From Methanoregulaceae archaeon (GTDB taxonomy: Archaea > Halobacteriota > Methanomicrobia > Methanomicrobiales > Methanospirillaceae), in contig JACTVF010000003.1 of NCBI GenBank assembly GCA_019695435.1, positions 1 to 25,290 on the forward strand: DNA of 25,290 nucleotides. Reading direction: 5' to 3'. The notes under the pieces were generated by a model. That model searched no databases, was not told the origin of the DNA, and saw only the letters and a list, made by a program, of their open reading frames with translations. The position numbers and the translations under genes were made by a program. Shown in pieces: positions 14,328-23,823 of this stretch (positions are counted from its first letter, which is position 1; each line of letters opens with the position of its first letter).

Positions 14328-15416
14328 ATGGCGCACGTGCTGGTATCACCATTGAACTGGGGATTAGGCCATGCCACACGCGATATCCCGGTGATACGGA
14401 CCCTGCGCGAGCACGGCCATGACGTGACGATCGCCGCATGCGGCAACGCTCTTTCGGTGCTCATACAGGAATTTCCGGACGCCCGGTATATCGAGTACCC
14501 GGATTACCCGGTACCCTTCAGTTCCGGGCATCTCTTTGTTCCGAAGTTTTGTGCTGCAATGCCCTTCATGCTCAAGGCGGTAGTACGGGAACACGCGACC
14601 CTCGGGAGCATCCTTAAAAAAGACCGGTACGACCTTGTCATCAGCGACAACCGGCTGGGTGTCTTCTCTTCAGAAGTGCCCTCGATCTTTATCTCTCACC
14701 AGCTCCACTACCACCTTCCGCTCCTGTATTGGCCGGCAGAACTCCTTGCCATCCCGGTCAACCGGTACCTCCATGAACGTTACGACCGCATCATCGTACC
14801 AGACAATCCTCCAGGCCCGCTCTCCCTTGCCGGCAAACTCTCCCGGCCACAGACGGACGTGGCACGCGAACGGGTCTTCTTCTCGGGAATCCTCTCGGGA
14901 ACCCGGCAGATCGCGTGCGCACAGGATCTCGATTATCTCGTTGTCATCTCCGGACCTGAACCACAGCGGACCCTTCTCGAGAAGATCCTCCTTGCGAAAG
15001 TCGGGGACCTCGATGGCTCCGGGGTCGCCCTGCTGGGCAGCCCAAAGAGACCAAAGGCGGCAACCCGGCGCGGGGACTGGACCTGCGTATCGTATGTCTC
15101 AACCGAAGAGAAGACCGAACTGATGAACCGGGCCCGGTGCATGATCTGCCGCTCTGGATACACAACACTGATGGAACTTGCCGAGCTCGGGAAAGACCGG
15201 GCGCTCTTAATCCCGACCCCGGGGCAGACCGAACAGGAGTACCTCTCGTGGTACTATAAACAGATGGGCTGGTATCATTCACAGGATCAGGATCGACTGG
15301 ACCTTGTGGATGATATCGAAGAGACCCGAAAGTTCCACGGGTTCCCGGGGATGCCAAAGACTATGGAGAACACGAAGAGGCTCTACGACGAGCTGCTGGC
15401 GGGGTATCTTGAATGA
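14328..15416 (+). CDS. GT-B fold glycosyltransferase, MurG/GT28-like
   Basis: This 362-residue protein starts with the nucleotide-sugar transferase motif GLGHATR (12-18), seen in the GT28/MurG superfamily. The C-terminal half has the donor-binding segment CRSGYTTLMELAELGK (274-289) and a PTPGQTEQEYL loop (296-306), which corresponds to the sugar-nucleotide pocket. It lacks a membrane segment and is probably membrane-associated at the cytoplasmic face. It would transfer a sugar from a UDP- or similar donor to a lipid or polymer, for instance in surface glycan synthesis; the acceptor is unknown. It is followed after 9 bases by a small membrane protein that may be its partner. Confidence 0.82.
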   Translation: MAHVLVSPLNWGLGHATRDIPVIRTLREHGHDVTIAACGNALSVLIQEFPDARYIEYPDYPVPFSSGHLFVPKFCAAMPFMLKAVVREHATLGSILKKDRYDLVISDNRLGVFSSEVPSIFISHQLHYHLPLLYWPAELLAIPVNRYLHERYDRIIVPDNPPGPLSLAGKLSRPQTDVARERVFFSGILSGTRQIACAQDLDYLVVISGPEPQRTLLEKILLAKVGDLDGSGVALLGSPKRPKAATRRGDWTCVSYVSTEEKTELMNRARCMICRSGYTTLMELAELGKDRALLIPTPGQTEQEYLSWYYKQMGWYHSQDQDRLDLVDDIEETRKFHGFPGMPKTMENTKRLYDELLAGYLE

Positions 15417-15425
15417 GGCATATCC

Positions 15426-15644
15426 ATGGATGATCTGGTAACATCCGGCATCATCGCCCTTTTGGTATTTTATGCTGGCATTGTACTGGTGGTGTACGGG
15501 ATCCTCAGGTTGCTGGCCCTGGTTATTCAGGCAGTCCTTGCCGGCAATTATCTGCTATTCGGTGAGTTTGTCGCTTGTATCACCGGTGCGGTTCTCGTAT
15601 ATATTGCCGTAGGGCTCTGGCTGCGTACGGCCGGGACGATCTGA
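15426..15644 (+). CDS. Small two-segment membrane protein, unknown
   Basis: This 72-residue protein consists almost wholly of two hydrophobic helices (about 8-38 and 42-66) with few charged residues. TGAGG lies about 9 bases before the ATG and overlaps the stop codon of the glycosyltransferase, so it is probably cotranslated. No family is recognised. It might anchor the glycosyltransferase or take part in the same membrane process, on position alone. Confidence 0.6.
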   Translation: MDDLVTSGIIALLVFYAGIVLVVYGILRLLALVIQAVLAGNYLLFGEFVACITGAVLVYIAVGLWLRTAGTI

Positions 15645-15648
15645 AAAC

Positions 15649-15662
15649 CCCGGATGACCGGG
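15649..15662 (+). terminator. Small hairpin after the glycosyltransferase unit
   Basis: CCCGG-ATGA-CCGGG begins four bases after the stop codon of the small membrane protein. No T-tract follows directly, so termination here is uncertain. Confidence 0.25.
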
Positions 15663-15761
15663 AGATCAGGATCCTGGTAAAAAGATCTGCATTGGCCGCA
15701 TGCGAGAGACATGCCTGCCGGATTAGGGAGAGAAAAAGATTGACTAGTCTATTAAGGAGGA

Positions 15762-17753
15762 TCACAGAGCCCGGGGCTCTGTCGGTTTTGCCAGGTTTAC
15801 CCGCTCAAGTGCGAGTGCCGCCTGGTTCGCAAATGCAGTGAGGATACGGGACTGATCGTACGTTATGACACCGTTTGGCTCGACCGGCTGAACACCCAGG
15901 ATTCCAAGTACTCCCCGGGAACTCTGGAGGGGAATATACCGGAGTTTTGATCCGTGCAGCGTATCGGTATCATAACCAGCGGTGGTGCCGTGCTGGAAGG
16001 CCCAGGTCGCCACGGCAATATCATCTGCATCAAGGACAAGCCCCGGGCTCTGCGCATGCACCGCCAGACGGCCGTTTTCCGGAAGGAAAAATGCACTCTC
16101 CCACTGGAAAATTTCCCGTATGTGCTGCGAAACCGCGTTCATGATCGTCGCAGCATCCACAGCACCGGCAAGATCCTGCGAGAGTGCATAGAGCGTGCCG
16201 GTTTCTTTTTCACGGATCTGCGCTGCATCGGCATGCCTGCGTGCCTGGGCGACAAGCAGGCTGATCACGGTACCCACGATAATCATGCCGGCAAAGGTGA
16301 TGAGGTACTCCGTGTTGGAGGGTCGGAAGGTAAAGTAGGGCGCCACAAAGAAGAAATTGAACGCGAGGACCCCGATAACTGAGGTAAAAATGGCGGGCCT
16401 GAGTCCCCGTTTGAACGCGATGACGACAACAGCAAGCAGGTACAGCATCACGACATTGACCGGGGAAATAAAGGAGTGGATCAGAAGGCCGATGATGGTG
16501 ACCGCAACGACAAGAATCAGGCTGTCCACGTAATCCCGGGGTGGCGTGGCGGGCAGCAGGGGTTCCAGGTCTTCTGGTGTTTCTGGCAGATCTTTACTGC
16601 TGCTGATCACGTACACGTCGATGGGCCCGCTGTTATGGATAAGCTGATCGACCACCGAGCCAAAGACATATTCCTGCCACCGGGGGCGCAGGGTCTTACC
16701 GATAATGATCCGGGTAACGTTATGCTGCCGTGCATACTCAAGGGCGGAATTTGCCACGTTGAGTCCGAACACGCTGGCGGTCGTCGCCCCCAGTTTTTCT
16801 GCAAGCTGGAGCGACCGGTCGACCTGCTCCTTTGCTTTCTGTGAGAGCCGGTGGTGTGCCGGTGTTTCGACGTAGAGTGCACACCAGCGTGCATTGATCC
16901 GGTCAGCCTGCCGGCGGGCCGTCCGTATCAGCCGCTCAGCGAGAGGCCCCGGGCCGATGCAGACCAGCAGGTATTCACCGACCGGCCAGGGGCCGGGGAT
17001 CGAACGCGTCTGCATATACTCGAGCATCTGGTTGTCCACGCGTTCTGCCGCCCGGCGCAGCGCAAGTTCACGGAGTGCATAGATATTTCCCTCGTTAAAG
17101 AACTGTTCTATCGCCCGGGCTGCCATATCAGGAACGTATACTTTGCCTTCGCGGAGGCGCTGGAGAAGTTCAGGTGGTGCCAGATCGACCACCTCGATCT
17201 CGGCTGCCTCGTCGATCACCCGGTCGGGGACCTTTTCCTGCATGATGACACCGGTGATCCGGGCAACCACATCGTTGAGGCTCTCAATGTGCTGCACATT
17301 GAGCGTGGAATATACGTCGATCCCTTCCGCGAGCAGTTCTTCTACATCCTGGTACCGTTTCGGGTGCCGGGAGCCGGGTACGTTTGTGTGGGCCAGTTCA
17401 TCAACAAGGACAAGCTGTGGGTGTGCGGCAAGGATTGCATCAAGATCCATTTCGGGAAGTTTTACCCCATGGTACTCGATACTGCGGATGGGAATGGAAG
17501 AGATCCCCTCCATGAGTTCCTCGGTCTCACGCCTCCCATGGTGCTCGATATACCCGATCCTGACATCGATACCTTCATCTTTCCTGAGATGTGCTGCCTT
17601 AAGCATCTCGTAGGTCTTCCCCACTCCCGCGATGTAGCCAAGGAAAATCTTGAGTTTGCCCCGCTTTTTCTGCAACTCTTCTTTTTGTACGCACGCAAGC
17701 AGTGCATCGGGGTCAGGGCGCTGGTGCTGACGACAATCGGCGGGGGCGGGCAT
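15762..17753 (-). CDS. kdpD: Truncated KdpD-like K+ sensor without histidine kinase domain
   Basis: This 663-residue protein has the first three quarters of KdpD. It has the RPDPDALL start, Walker A IAGVGKT (41-47), Walker B LVLVDELAHTN (114-124), a universal-stress-protein-like domain (about 257-385), four DUF4118 membrane segments (about 410-503) and a GAF domain (about 520-651). It ends there. The HisKA and ATPase domains of full-length KdpD (E. coli, 894 residues) are absent and not encoded downstream, where the opposite strand carries another gene. No kdpE is present. It follows kdpB by 9 bases, so it is made with the pump. Related kinase-less KdpD proteins exist in other lineages; their output is not settled. 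Here it may bind or tune the pump, or signal through another protein. The Shine-Dalgarno site is weak. Confidence 0.88.
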   Translation of the reverse strand: MPAPADCRQHQRPDPDALLACVQKEELQKKRGKLKIFLGYIAGVGKTYEMLKAAHLRKDEGIDVRIGYIEHHGRRETEELMEGISSIPIRSIEYHGVKLPEMDLDAILAAHPQLVLVDELAHTNVPGSRHPKRYQDVEELLAEGIDVYSTLNVQHIESLNDVVARITGVIMQEKVPDRVIDEAAEIEVVDLAPPELLQRLREGKVYVPDMAARAIEQFFNEGNIYALRELALRRAAERVDNQMLEYMQTRSIPGPWPVGEYLLVCIGPGPLAERLIRTARRQADRINARWCALYVETPAHHRLSQKAKEQVDRSLQLAEKLGATTASVFGLNVANSALEYARQHNVTRIIIGKTLRPRWQEYVFGSVVDQLIHNSGPIDVYVISSSKDLPETPEDLEPLLPATPPRDYVDSLILVVAVTIIGLLIHSFISPVNVVMLYLLAVVVIAFKRGLRPAIFTSVIGVLAFNFFFVAPYFTFRPSNTEYLITFAGMIIVGTVISLLVAQARRHADAAQIREKETGTLYALSQDLAGAVDAATIMNAVSQHIREIFQWESAFFLPENGRLAVHAQSPGLVLDADDIAVATWAFQHGTTAGYDTDTLHGSKLRYIPLQSSRGVLGILGVQPVEPNGVITYDQSRILTAFANQAALALERVNLAKPTEPRAL
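15764..15782 (-). terminator. Perfect 19-base palindrome at the kdpD stop codon
   Basis: ACAGAGCCC-G-GGGCTCTGT forms a 9-base stem that includes the last kdpD codons and the first base of its TGA. A T-rich stretch (TCTTTTTCTCTCCC on the minus strand, about 15728-15741) follows roughly 25 bases later. It fits a terminator or an mRNA 3'-end structure for the kdp operon. Confidence 0.4.
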
Positions 17754-17762
17754 AGGACAGGT

Positions 17763-19862
17763 TCACACTCCAAGGAAGATAAGCAGCATATCGATGATCT
17801 TTATTCCGATGAAGGGGGCAATAATCCCGCCGACACCGTAGATCAGGACGTTGTTCCTTAATGCCTCTTCTGCCGACATCGCACGGTACTTCACACCCCG
17901 CAGGGCAAGCGGGATAAGCGCGACGATAATAATCGCGTTGAAGATCACGGCGGCAAGAATCCCGTTATGGAGACCGAGGATGTTGAGCGCAGTAAGAGAT
18001 GGGTACGTGGAGGCAAACGCGACCGGGATGATAGCGAAGTACTTGGCGATGTCGTTTGCTATGGAGAATGTCGTGAGCGCCCCCCGGGTCATCAGGAGCT
18101 GTTTTCCGATCTCTACGATCTCGATGAGCTTGGTCGGGTTGGAGTCGAGATCGATCATGTTCGCCGCCTCGCGGGCCGGCTGGGTCCCGGTGTTCATGGC
18201 AACCGCGACATCGGCCTGTGCAAGCGCCGGCGCATCGTTCGTCCCGTCCCCGGTCATGGCGACCATCCGCCCGCCCTGCTGGTACTCGCGGATCAGTTTG
18301 AGCTTGCTCTCGGGTGTGGCCTCGGCAAGGAAGTCATCGACCCCGGCCTCGGCCGCGATCGTTGCAGCGGTTAGCCGGTTATCCCCGGTGATCATGACCG
18401 TCTTGATGCCCATCTTTCTGAGCTGGATAAACCGTTCCTTGATCCCGCCTTTGACAATATCCTTTAAGTGGATGACCCCGAGCGCTTCCCCGTTCTGCGC
18501 AACAACCAGAGGGGTGCCACCGGCACGGGATATGGTGTCTACCGTCTCTTTGAGCTGGTCCGAGACGGTGTTCCCGCTGGACTGGATGTACTTAAACAGT
18601 GCATCGGCCGCACCTTTCCGGATATGGAGGTCGCCCTGGTCGACGCCGCTCATCCGGGTCTGGCTGGAGAACGGGACGAACTGCATGCCGGCATCGGGCC
18701 CCGATGCACCGACCGTCCGGCCGCGGAGCTCGTACTTCTCTTTTGCGAGGACCACGATGCTGCGGCCCTCAGGCGTTTCATCGGCAAGAGAAGCGAGCTG
18801 CGCGACTCCCGCGAGATCCTCGATGGAGGTACCGTCCACCGGGATGAACTCAACTGCCTGCCGGTTCCCCAGCGTGATGGTCCCGGTCTTGTCAAGCAAA
18901 AGGACGTCCACATCCCCGGCAGCCTCGATGGCCCGGCCCGATGTCGTGATCACATTCCGCTGGATCAACCGGTCCATGCCCGCGATGCCAATCGCTGAGA
19001 GAAGCCCTCCGATGGTGGTCGGGGCGAGGCAGACAAAGAGCGCCACAAGTACCGTGACCGTGATCGTGGTCCCGGCGCCCGCGGCCTGGACGCTGTACGC
19101 GGAGAACGCATAGAGGGCTGCGGCGACAACGATAAAGATCGAGGTCAGGCCCAAGAGCAGGATGTTGAGCGCGATCTCATTGGGGGTCTTTTGCCGCTTT
19201 GCTCCCTCGATGAGGCTGATCATGTGGTCGAGGAATCCTTCGCCGGGGTTTGCGCTCACTCTGACGATCAGCCAGTCGGAGAGGATGATCGTCCCGCCCG
19301 TGACGGCACTCCGGTCTCCCCCGGCCTCGCGGATGACCGGGGCGCTCTCACCGGTGATTGCGCTCTCGTTGACCGATGCGATGCCTTCAAGGATCTCGCC
19401 GTCCACCGGAATTGCGTCGCCTGCCCTGACATAGAAGAGGTCGGATTTTTTTAACACCGATGAAGAGACGAGGGTAAAATCGGATTCCGCGGGCTCGCAC
19501 CCTTTCACGATCCGGTATTTCTCCTTCAGCCGCTTTGCGGTCGTGTCCTGCCGCATCTTCCGCAGCGACTCTGCCTGTGCCTTGCCCCGCCCCTCGGCAA
19601 GCGCCTCGGCAAAGTTGGCAAAGAGTACCGTGAACCAGAGCCATGCGGAGATGGCGCCGATAAAGCCGGCCGGCGCTTCACCGGCCCCGGTGAGCGCCTG
19701 GATGTACAGCACGGTGGTGATTGCGCTGCCGACCTCCACCGTGAACATTACCGGGTTCTGGATAAGCGTCCGGGGGTCGAGCTTGAGAACCGCATCCACG
19801 ACCGCACGCTGGTAGAGGCCCGGGACTGCCGCCGGGCTGCGGGGCTTTTTCACTTCAGACAT
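17763..19862 (-). CDS. kdpB: Potassium-transporting P-type ATPase, catalytic subunit KdpB
   Basis: This 699-residue P-type ATPase hydrolyses ATP to drive K+ uptake through KdpA. Key motifs are complete: TGES (170-173) in the actuator domain, the phosphorylated Asp324 in DKTGTIT, the nucleotide-domain segment ending [16 protein letters not shown] (492-499) and TGDGTNDAP (537-545). The TGES serine (Ser173) corresponds to the inhibitory phosphorylation site of E. coli KdpB. The frame extends to 19910, but the ATG at 19862 has GGAGG about 8 bases upstream and gives the normal MSEVKK start. It overlaps the kdpCA stop by 8 bases, indicating translational coupling. Confidence 0.95.
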   Translation of the reverse strand: MSEVKKPRSPAAVPGLYQRAVVDAVLKLDPRTLIQNPVMFTVEVGSAITTVLYIQALTGAGEAPAGFIGAISAWLWFTVLFANFAEALAEGRGKAQAESLRKMRQDTTAKRLKEKYRIVKGCEPAESDFTLVSSSVLKKSDLFYVRAGDAIPVDGEILEGIASVNESAITGESAPVIREAGGDRSAVTGGTIILSDWLIVRVSANPGEGFLDHMISLIEGAKRQKTPNEIALNILLLGLTSIFIVVAAALYAFSAYSVQAAGAGTTITVTVLVALFVCLAPTTIGGLLSAIGIAGMDRLIQRNVITTSGRAIEAAGDVDVLLLDKTGTITLGNRQAVEFIPVDGTSIEDLAGVAQLASLADETPEGRSIVVLAKEKYELRGRTVGASGPDAGMQFVPFSSQTRMSGVDQGDLHIRKGAADALFKYIQSSGNTVSDQLKETVDTISRAGGTPLVVAQNGEALGVIHLKDIVKGGIKERFIQLRKMGIKTVMITGDNRLTAATIAAEAGVDDFLAEATPESKLKLIREYQQGGRMVAMTGDGTNDAPALAQADVAVAMNTGTQPAREAANMIDLDSNPTKLIEIVEIGKQLLMTRGALTTFSIANDIAKYFAIIPVAFASTYPSLTALNILGLHNGILAAVIFNAIIIVALIPLALRGVKYRAMSAEEALRNNVLIYGVGGIIAPFIGIKIIDMLLIFLGV

Positions 19863-22281
19863 GGACGAGACCTCCTGCAACCATTCCCATGTACTCCGCG
19901 ATAGGGCCAAGCGAGAGCGCCGGCAGGAAACTGAGCGCCCCCACGATCAGGATCACAAAAACCAGCCACAGGATAAAGAGCGGACGGTGGTCCCTGAGGG
20001 TCCCTTCGCTCGGGGGCACGATCTTTTTGGTCACGAGCGATCCGGCAAGAGCGAGGGTCAGGATAATGATCACGTAGCGCCCGATAAACATCGCGATCGC
20101 GGTGGTGATGTTGTAAAAGAGGCTGTTGGCATTCAGCCCGGCAAAGGCGCTGCCGTTATTCTGGGAAGCCGAGGTATACGCGTACAGGATCTCGGTAAAG
20201 CCGTGCGGCCCGGGGTTTGCGACGCCGGCCTGGCCGGCCGTCGTGATGACGGCAAGGGACGTGAACGCGAGGATCATGATGATCGGGATGAGGATGATGA
20301 TCGTGGCCATCTTCATCTCGTACTGCTCGATCTTCTTGCCATAGAGCTCGGGAGTCCGTCCCACCATCAGGCCGGCAATAAACATCGCAATGATCACAAA
20401 GATGAGCATGCCGTAAAGGCCGGATCCGACGCCTCCAAAGACCACTTCGCCCAGGTGCATGTCAAAGAGCACGATGCCGCCGGCCACCGGCATAAACGAG
20501 TCATGCATGGAATTGACCGCGCCGCAGGATGTGCTGGTGGTGATTACGGCAAAGAGGGCAGAGGAGACAGTCCCGAACCTCACCTCTTTTCCCTCCATGT
20601 TCCCACCTGACTGGAGCGCCGAGGGCGTCTGGTCGACCCCGAGCGGCGCAAGCGCCGGGTTGCCTGCCTGTTCGGACCAGATAGCAAGGCCGAGGAGAGG
20701 CAAAAAGATCAGGGTCATGGCAAGGATCAGGGCAACACCCTTGCGCCTGGAGCCGATCATGGTCCCGAACGTGATGCAGAGTGCGGCGGGGATAATGATC
20801 ATGGCAAACATTTCGACAAAGTCTGAAAACGGCGTGGGATTCTCCAGCGGGTGGGCCGAGTTGGCGTTGTAATATCCCCCGCCGTTTGTCCCGAGCATCT
20901 TGATGGCGATCTGCGAGGCGACCGGCCCGAGCGGGATGGACTGGGTGGTGACGAGTGTTCCCGTGGTGTCATTGACCGGATCAAGGAGCGGCACGGTGAC
21001 CGGCCCCGCAAAGGTCTGGGGCGTGCCCTGCGAGACGAGCACAAGGGAGATGACCAGAGCAATGGGCAGGAGGATCATAACGCTGCGCACCAGAAGCACC
21101 CAGAAGTTGCCGATGGTCGAGGCTGACCTGCGCGAGAACGCATAGATGAGTGCGATAAGAACGGCAAGCCCGACTGCCGCAGAGATAAAGTTCTGGACAA
21201 CGAGGCCGGCCATCTGCGTGAAGTAGCTGACGGTTACTTCCGGCACATATGCCTGCCAGTTGGTGTTGGTCGCAAAACTGATCGCGGTGTTGAGCGAAAG
21301 ATCCCAGGGAACAGCCCCGAGTCCTGCCGGGTTGAGGGGCAGGAATTGCTGCACTTCCTGGAGGATAAATACGGCGGCAATACAGGGGATGGCAAAGACC
21401 ATGACGGCGACGGCAAACTGCTTCCAGTCCATCTCCTCTCCGGCTGCAACCCCACAGACGGTAAGGACTCGTGTTTCGAGCCAGCCGAGAACCGGGGAGA
21501 GGCTGTTTGGCTTACCGGTGAAGATCTTTGCCATCCATGCACCGAGGGGTATTGAAATGAGTGCGACGATGACAATGAAGAGGATCACTTGGATCCAGTC
21601 TGCGATCCGCATGCCAAAAACGAGATCCGGGGGGTGTGCAGTAAGGGGGGATGATCCGGTATGGGGCACGGAGACGGTATGCTCCGAAAGATCGTCAAGG
21701 GCAAGGTTCAGCGAGAGGACGTTGACCCGGGGTTCGCCAAAGATCCCAAACTGGCGGGGCTCGGTCTGCGCGGCAATGAGTGCTGATACGTCGGATACGG
21801 ACAGGTTACGTTCGCGGGCGACGCGGGGCGCCTGGTAGTACGCGGCGGCGACCGAGATGTCCGGGTCAAGGCCGCTTCCCGATGCAGTGACAAGATCAAC
21901 CGGGATCTCATTTGTGTTACCGGGATCGACAGCGTGGAGGGCATCGATCCGGGCCTGTACCTGCTGCACGAGCGCCGGGTTATTGGGCCCGAGATTGGAC
22001 CCGGTTGATGACCCGGCATTATACGGTACCGGCGTTGTTGCGGAGGGACGGCCCCAGAAATACTGCGGTGACGAGAACGGCTGGCCGACCTGCGATGACC
22101 CGGCCACCTGCCCGTCATGCTGCAGGAGGTCCCCATTTGCCTGGGCGGGGAATACCACCTGGGAAATACCGGTGACAACAAGCGGGTACAGGATGCCCAC
22201 GACGAGCGTGAGCAGCAGGAAGATCAGAACTGCTGGTTTTACCTGTCTTTTTATCAGTGCCCCGATCGAATCGGAAGTCAT
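19855..22281 (-). CDS. KdpC-KdpA fusion: chaperone and K+-channel subunits of Kdp ATPase in one polypeptide
   Basis: This 808-residue protein joins a whole KdpC to a whole KdpA. Residues 1-200 are KdpC: one membrane helix (about 17-40), FPAQANG (44-50), FWGRPSAT (75-82), [15 protein letters not shown] (129-143) and the final [14 protein letters not shown] Ser/Pro/Thr-rich linker (about 201-225) follows. Residues about 226-808 are KdpA with all four pore signatures: TNTNWQ (338-343), [15 protein letters not shown] (464-478), TSCGAVN (584-590) and NNGSAFAG (708-715). The usual Phe-Phe after the second filter is Tyr-Tyr. KdpC normally has its C-terminus outside and KdpA its N-terminus outside, so the fusion fits the membrane topology. 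GAGGT precedes the ATG by 9 bases. It is the first gene of an operon with kdpB and kdpD; no KdpF is seen. An internal ATG at residue 224 lacks a ribosome site. Confidence 0.93.
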   Translation of the reverse strand: MTSDSIGALIKRQVKPAVLIFLLLTLVVGILYPLVVTGISQVVFPAQANGDLLQHDGQVAGSSQVGQPFSSPQYFWGRPSATTPVPYNAGSSTGSNLGPNNPALVQQVQARIDALHAVDPGNTNEIPVDLVTASGSGLDPDISVAAAYYQAPRVARERNLSVSDVSALIAAQTEPRQFGIFGEPRVNVLSLNLALDDLSEHTVSVPHTGSSPLTAHPPDLVFGMRIADWIQVILFIVIVALISIPLGAWMAKIFTGKPNSLSPVLGWLETRVLTVCGVAAGEEMDWKQFAVAVMVFAIPCIAAVFILQEVQQFLPLNPAGLGAVPWDLSLNTAISFATNTNWQAYVPEVTVSYFTQMAGLVVQNFISAAVGLAVLIALIYAFSRRSASTIGNFWVLLVRSVMILLPIALVISLVLVSQGTPQTFAGPVTVPLLDPVNDTTGTLVTTQSIPLGPVASQIAIKMLGTNGGGYYNANSAHPLENPTPFSDFVEMFAMIIIPAALCITFGTMIGSRRKGVALILAMTLIFLPLLGLAIWSEQAGNPALAPLGVDQTPSALQSGGNMEGKEVRFGTVSSALFAVITTSTSCGAVNSMHDSFMPVAGGIVLFDMHLGEVVFGGVGSGLYGMLIFVIIAMFIAGLMVGRTPELYGKKIEQYEMKMATIIILIPIIMILAFTSLAVITTAGQAGVANPGPHGFTEILYAYTSASQNNGSAFAGLNANSLFYNITTAIAMFIGRYVIIILTLALAGSLVTKKIVPPSEGTLRDHRPLFILWLVFVILIVGALSFLPALSLGPIAEYMGMVAGGLVHV

Positions 22282-22361
22282 AGAATGAGTACCTCATGCG
22301 TGCCACGGCCCGTGTATTTCCGGACCGGCAGATCCTGCGCGTACGAGGGTTTCAGGTTATT

Positions 22362-22369
22362 GTATTTAT
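22362..22369 (-). promoter_or_regulatory. TATA element of the kdp operon
   Basis: The minus-strand ATAAATAC, within GCATAAATACAATAACC, predicts a transcript start near 22340 and a leader of about 59 bases before the kdpCA ATG. Confidence 0.45.
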
Positions 22370-22440
22370 GCATGTTAGCCTTGTAAGAATGGTGATGTTT
22401 GTTAAATTAGACTTTTTGTAGGTGAAGAAAAACAATTTTT

Positions 22441-22635
22441 GTGTCAACACATATGGTATGAGGAATGGAGGGGCGCGAGTTTTCAGACCCCGTGTTTACC
22501 GTTTTGCCGTGTTGTATAAACTCTGCATGAGTGTTTACACCATGGTCAGTGTCTGTTAATGGATCACCCGGCCCGGATATCTCTGAAAAACAGCGATCAG
22601 AAGGGAACCGATCCGGGGCTAACACAGGTTAACAC
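22441..22635. promoter_or_regulatory. Cluster of GTGTTNAC-like motifs upstream of kdp
   Basis: Two palindromic-core sites, GTGTCAACAC (22441-22450) and GTGTTTACAC (22531-22540), share the pattern GTGT-N2-ACAC. Related half-sites are GTGTTTAC (22492-22499), GTGTTG (22509-22514), TAACAC (22620-22625) and TTAACAC (22629-22635). They lie upstream of the kdp TATA box and upstream of the divergent hydrolase gene. They are a candidate operator array; the regulator is unknown. Confidence 0.35.
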
Positions 22636-22890
22636 GGCCGGGCGTCTGCGTCCTATGAGATCACAGCATGCAGTATAAACAATTATCATTGCATATACCC
22701 TTTCATTATCTGAATTTGTCTCCGCCCGATCATGCCCCGGATGCCGTAAATGCTGTGGGCATCAAATCGACAAAAATCAACGGGAAACGCGGAGACACCG
22801 ATCCTGTTCCCGGTCAACGGGCACCCGGAACCGATGGCGATCCTGCCAATCGAGAAAAACTCCGGTAAGAGAGGGAGATGTGATGGAACC

Positions 22891-23823
22891 ATGACAGAAA
22901 ATCTGCTGAAACCGGCCGACCGGGTTGAAGTGACCGTTCTTGTCGACAACTATATCGATCTCTTTGTACCGCCGGCAACAGCCGTAGACCACCGGCTGCC
23001 GTTTGACCCGGGCCGCATGCTTCGCGCGGAGCACGGCTTTTCCAGTCTTGTCCGGGTCTTCTCTGGGAAAAAGGAGCATGTGATCCTTCTTGATGCAGGG
23101 CTCTCATGTGACTGCCTCATTCATAACGCCCGGCAGCTGGGTCTCGATCTGAATGAGGTCGAAGCCGTGGTTCTGAGCCATGGTCACTTCGATCATTTCG
23201 GTGGGCTTGATGAGTTTTTCCACAGTACCACACACCAGGTCCCGCTCGTTCTCCACCCTGATGCATTTCTTGTACGGAGGATGAACAGCCCGGTGAAAGG
23301 ACCATTCGATCTCCCTTATCTCGATAAGGTCACATTAAAAAAGGCCGGAGCAGATCTGCAGCTTCGCAGGGAGCCGTCCACCCTTGGCGCCGGCCACATT
23401 CTCGTGACCGGGGAAGTAAAAAGAACAACCTCTTTCGAGAAGGGGCTCCCGGGAATGGAGACCCTGGCCGGAGACCACTGGAAAGCCGATCCCATCCGTG
23501 ATGACCAGGCGGTCGTCATCAACGTCCAGGGCAAAGGCCTTGTCGTGATCAGCGGCTGTGCCCATGCGGGTATCATCAACACGGTGGAATATGCAAAAAA
23601 GATCACGGGTATTGACGCAGTCCACGCGGTCATGGGTGGGTTTCATCTCACCGGGACGGCTTTTGAACCGGTGATAGGTCCCACCATCGATGCGATGAAA
23701 AGGGTGAACCCGGCATACGTCGTTCCGATGCACTGCACGGGGTGGAAAGCGATCCACCGGTTTGACGAAGAGATGCCAGCTACATTCATTCTCAATACGG
23801 TCGGGACGACATACCGGTTTTAA
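22891..23823 (+). CDS. Metallo-beta-lactamase-fold hydrolase, MJ0301-like
   Basis: This 310-residue protein has the zinc motif H-G-H-F-D-H (His97, His99, Asp101, His102 in LSHGHFDHFGG), and later ligand candidates His225 (SGCAHAGIIN), His252 (GGFHLTG) and His281 (VPMHCTG). The layout matches the archaeal group that includes MJ0301, reported as a dihydropterin-ribofuranosylaminobenzene phosphate synthase in methanopterin synthesis. Members of this group vary in activity, so that role is a possibility only. The frame is open to 22750, but the ATG at 22891 has GTGATGG 4-10 bases upstream and starts the conserved part (the VTVLVDNY strand). It is divergent from the kdp operon across 609 bases. 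Confidence 0.85.
   Translation: MTENLLKPADRVEVTVLVDNYIDLFVPPATAVDHRLPFDPGRMLRAEHGFSSLVRVFSGKKEHVILLDAGLSCDCLIHNARQLGLDLNEVEAVVLSHGHFDHFGGLDEFFHSTTHQVPLVLHPDAFLVRRMNSPVKGPFDLPYLDKVTLKKAGADLQLRREPSTLGAGHILVTGEVKRTTSFEKGLPGMETLAGDHWKADPIRDDQAVVINVQGKGLVVISGCAHAGIINTVEYAKKITGIDAVHAVMGGFHLTGTAFEPVIGPTIDAMKRVNPAYVVPMHCTGWKAIHRFDEEMPATFILNTVGTTYRF

Larger units (their letters stand above)
22282..22890. other. Divergent intergenic region between kdp and hydrolase gene
   Basis: This gene-free stretch of about 609 bases has the kdp leader and TATA on the left, the GTGTTNAC motif cluster in the middle, and an AT-rich possible promoter (22671-22700) for the hydrolase on the right. The right part is open in frame from 22750, but those codons do not look like part of the conserved protein. 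A 72-codon reverse frame (22407-22625) was not accepted. Confidence 0.5.

Noticed and set aside
16851..17861. 336-codon forward frame antisense to kdpD
   Set aside because: KdpD is clearly the real gene; this frame has no recognisable domain.
17851..19113. 420-codon forward frame antisense to kdpB
   Set aside because: It is fully antisense to a complete KdpB with all catalytic motifs, and its Ser/Ala/Met-rich sequence has no domain.
21580..21660. Separate internal translation start for KdpA at residue 224 of the fusion
   Set aside because: The ATG at 21612 has no nearby Shine-Dalgarno sequence and the frame is open across the linker, so one fused product is more likely.
22407..22625. 72-codon reverse frame upstream of kdp
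   Set aside because: It has no ribosome site or recognisable family and overlaps the motif cluster.
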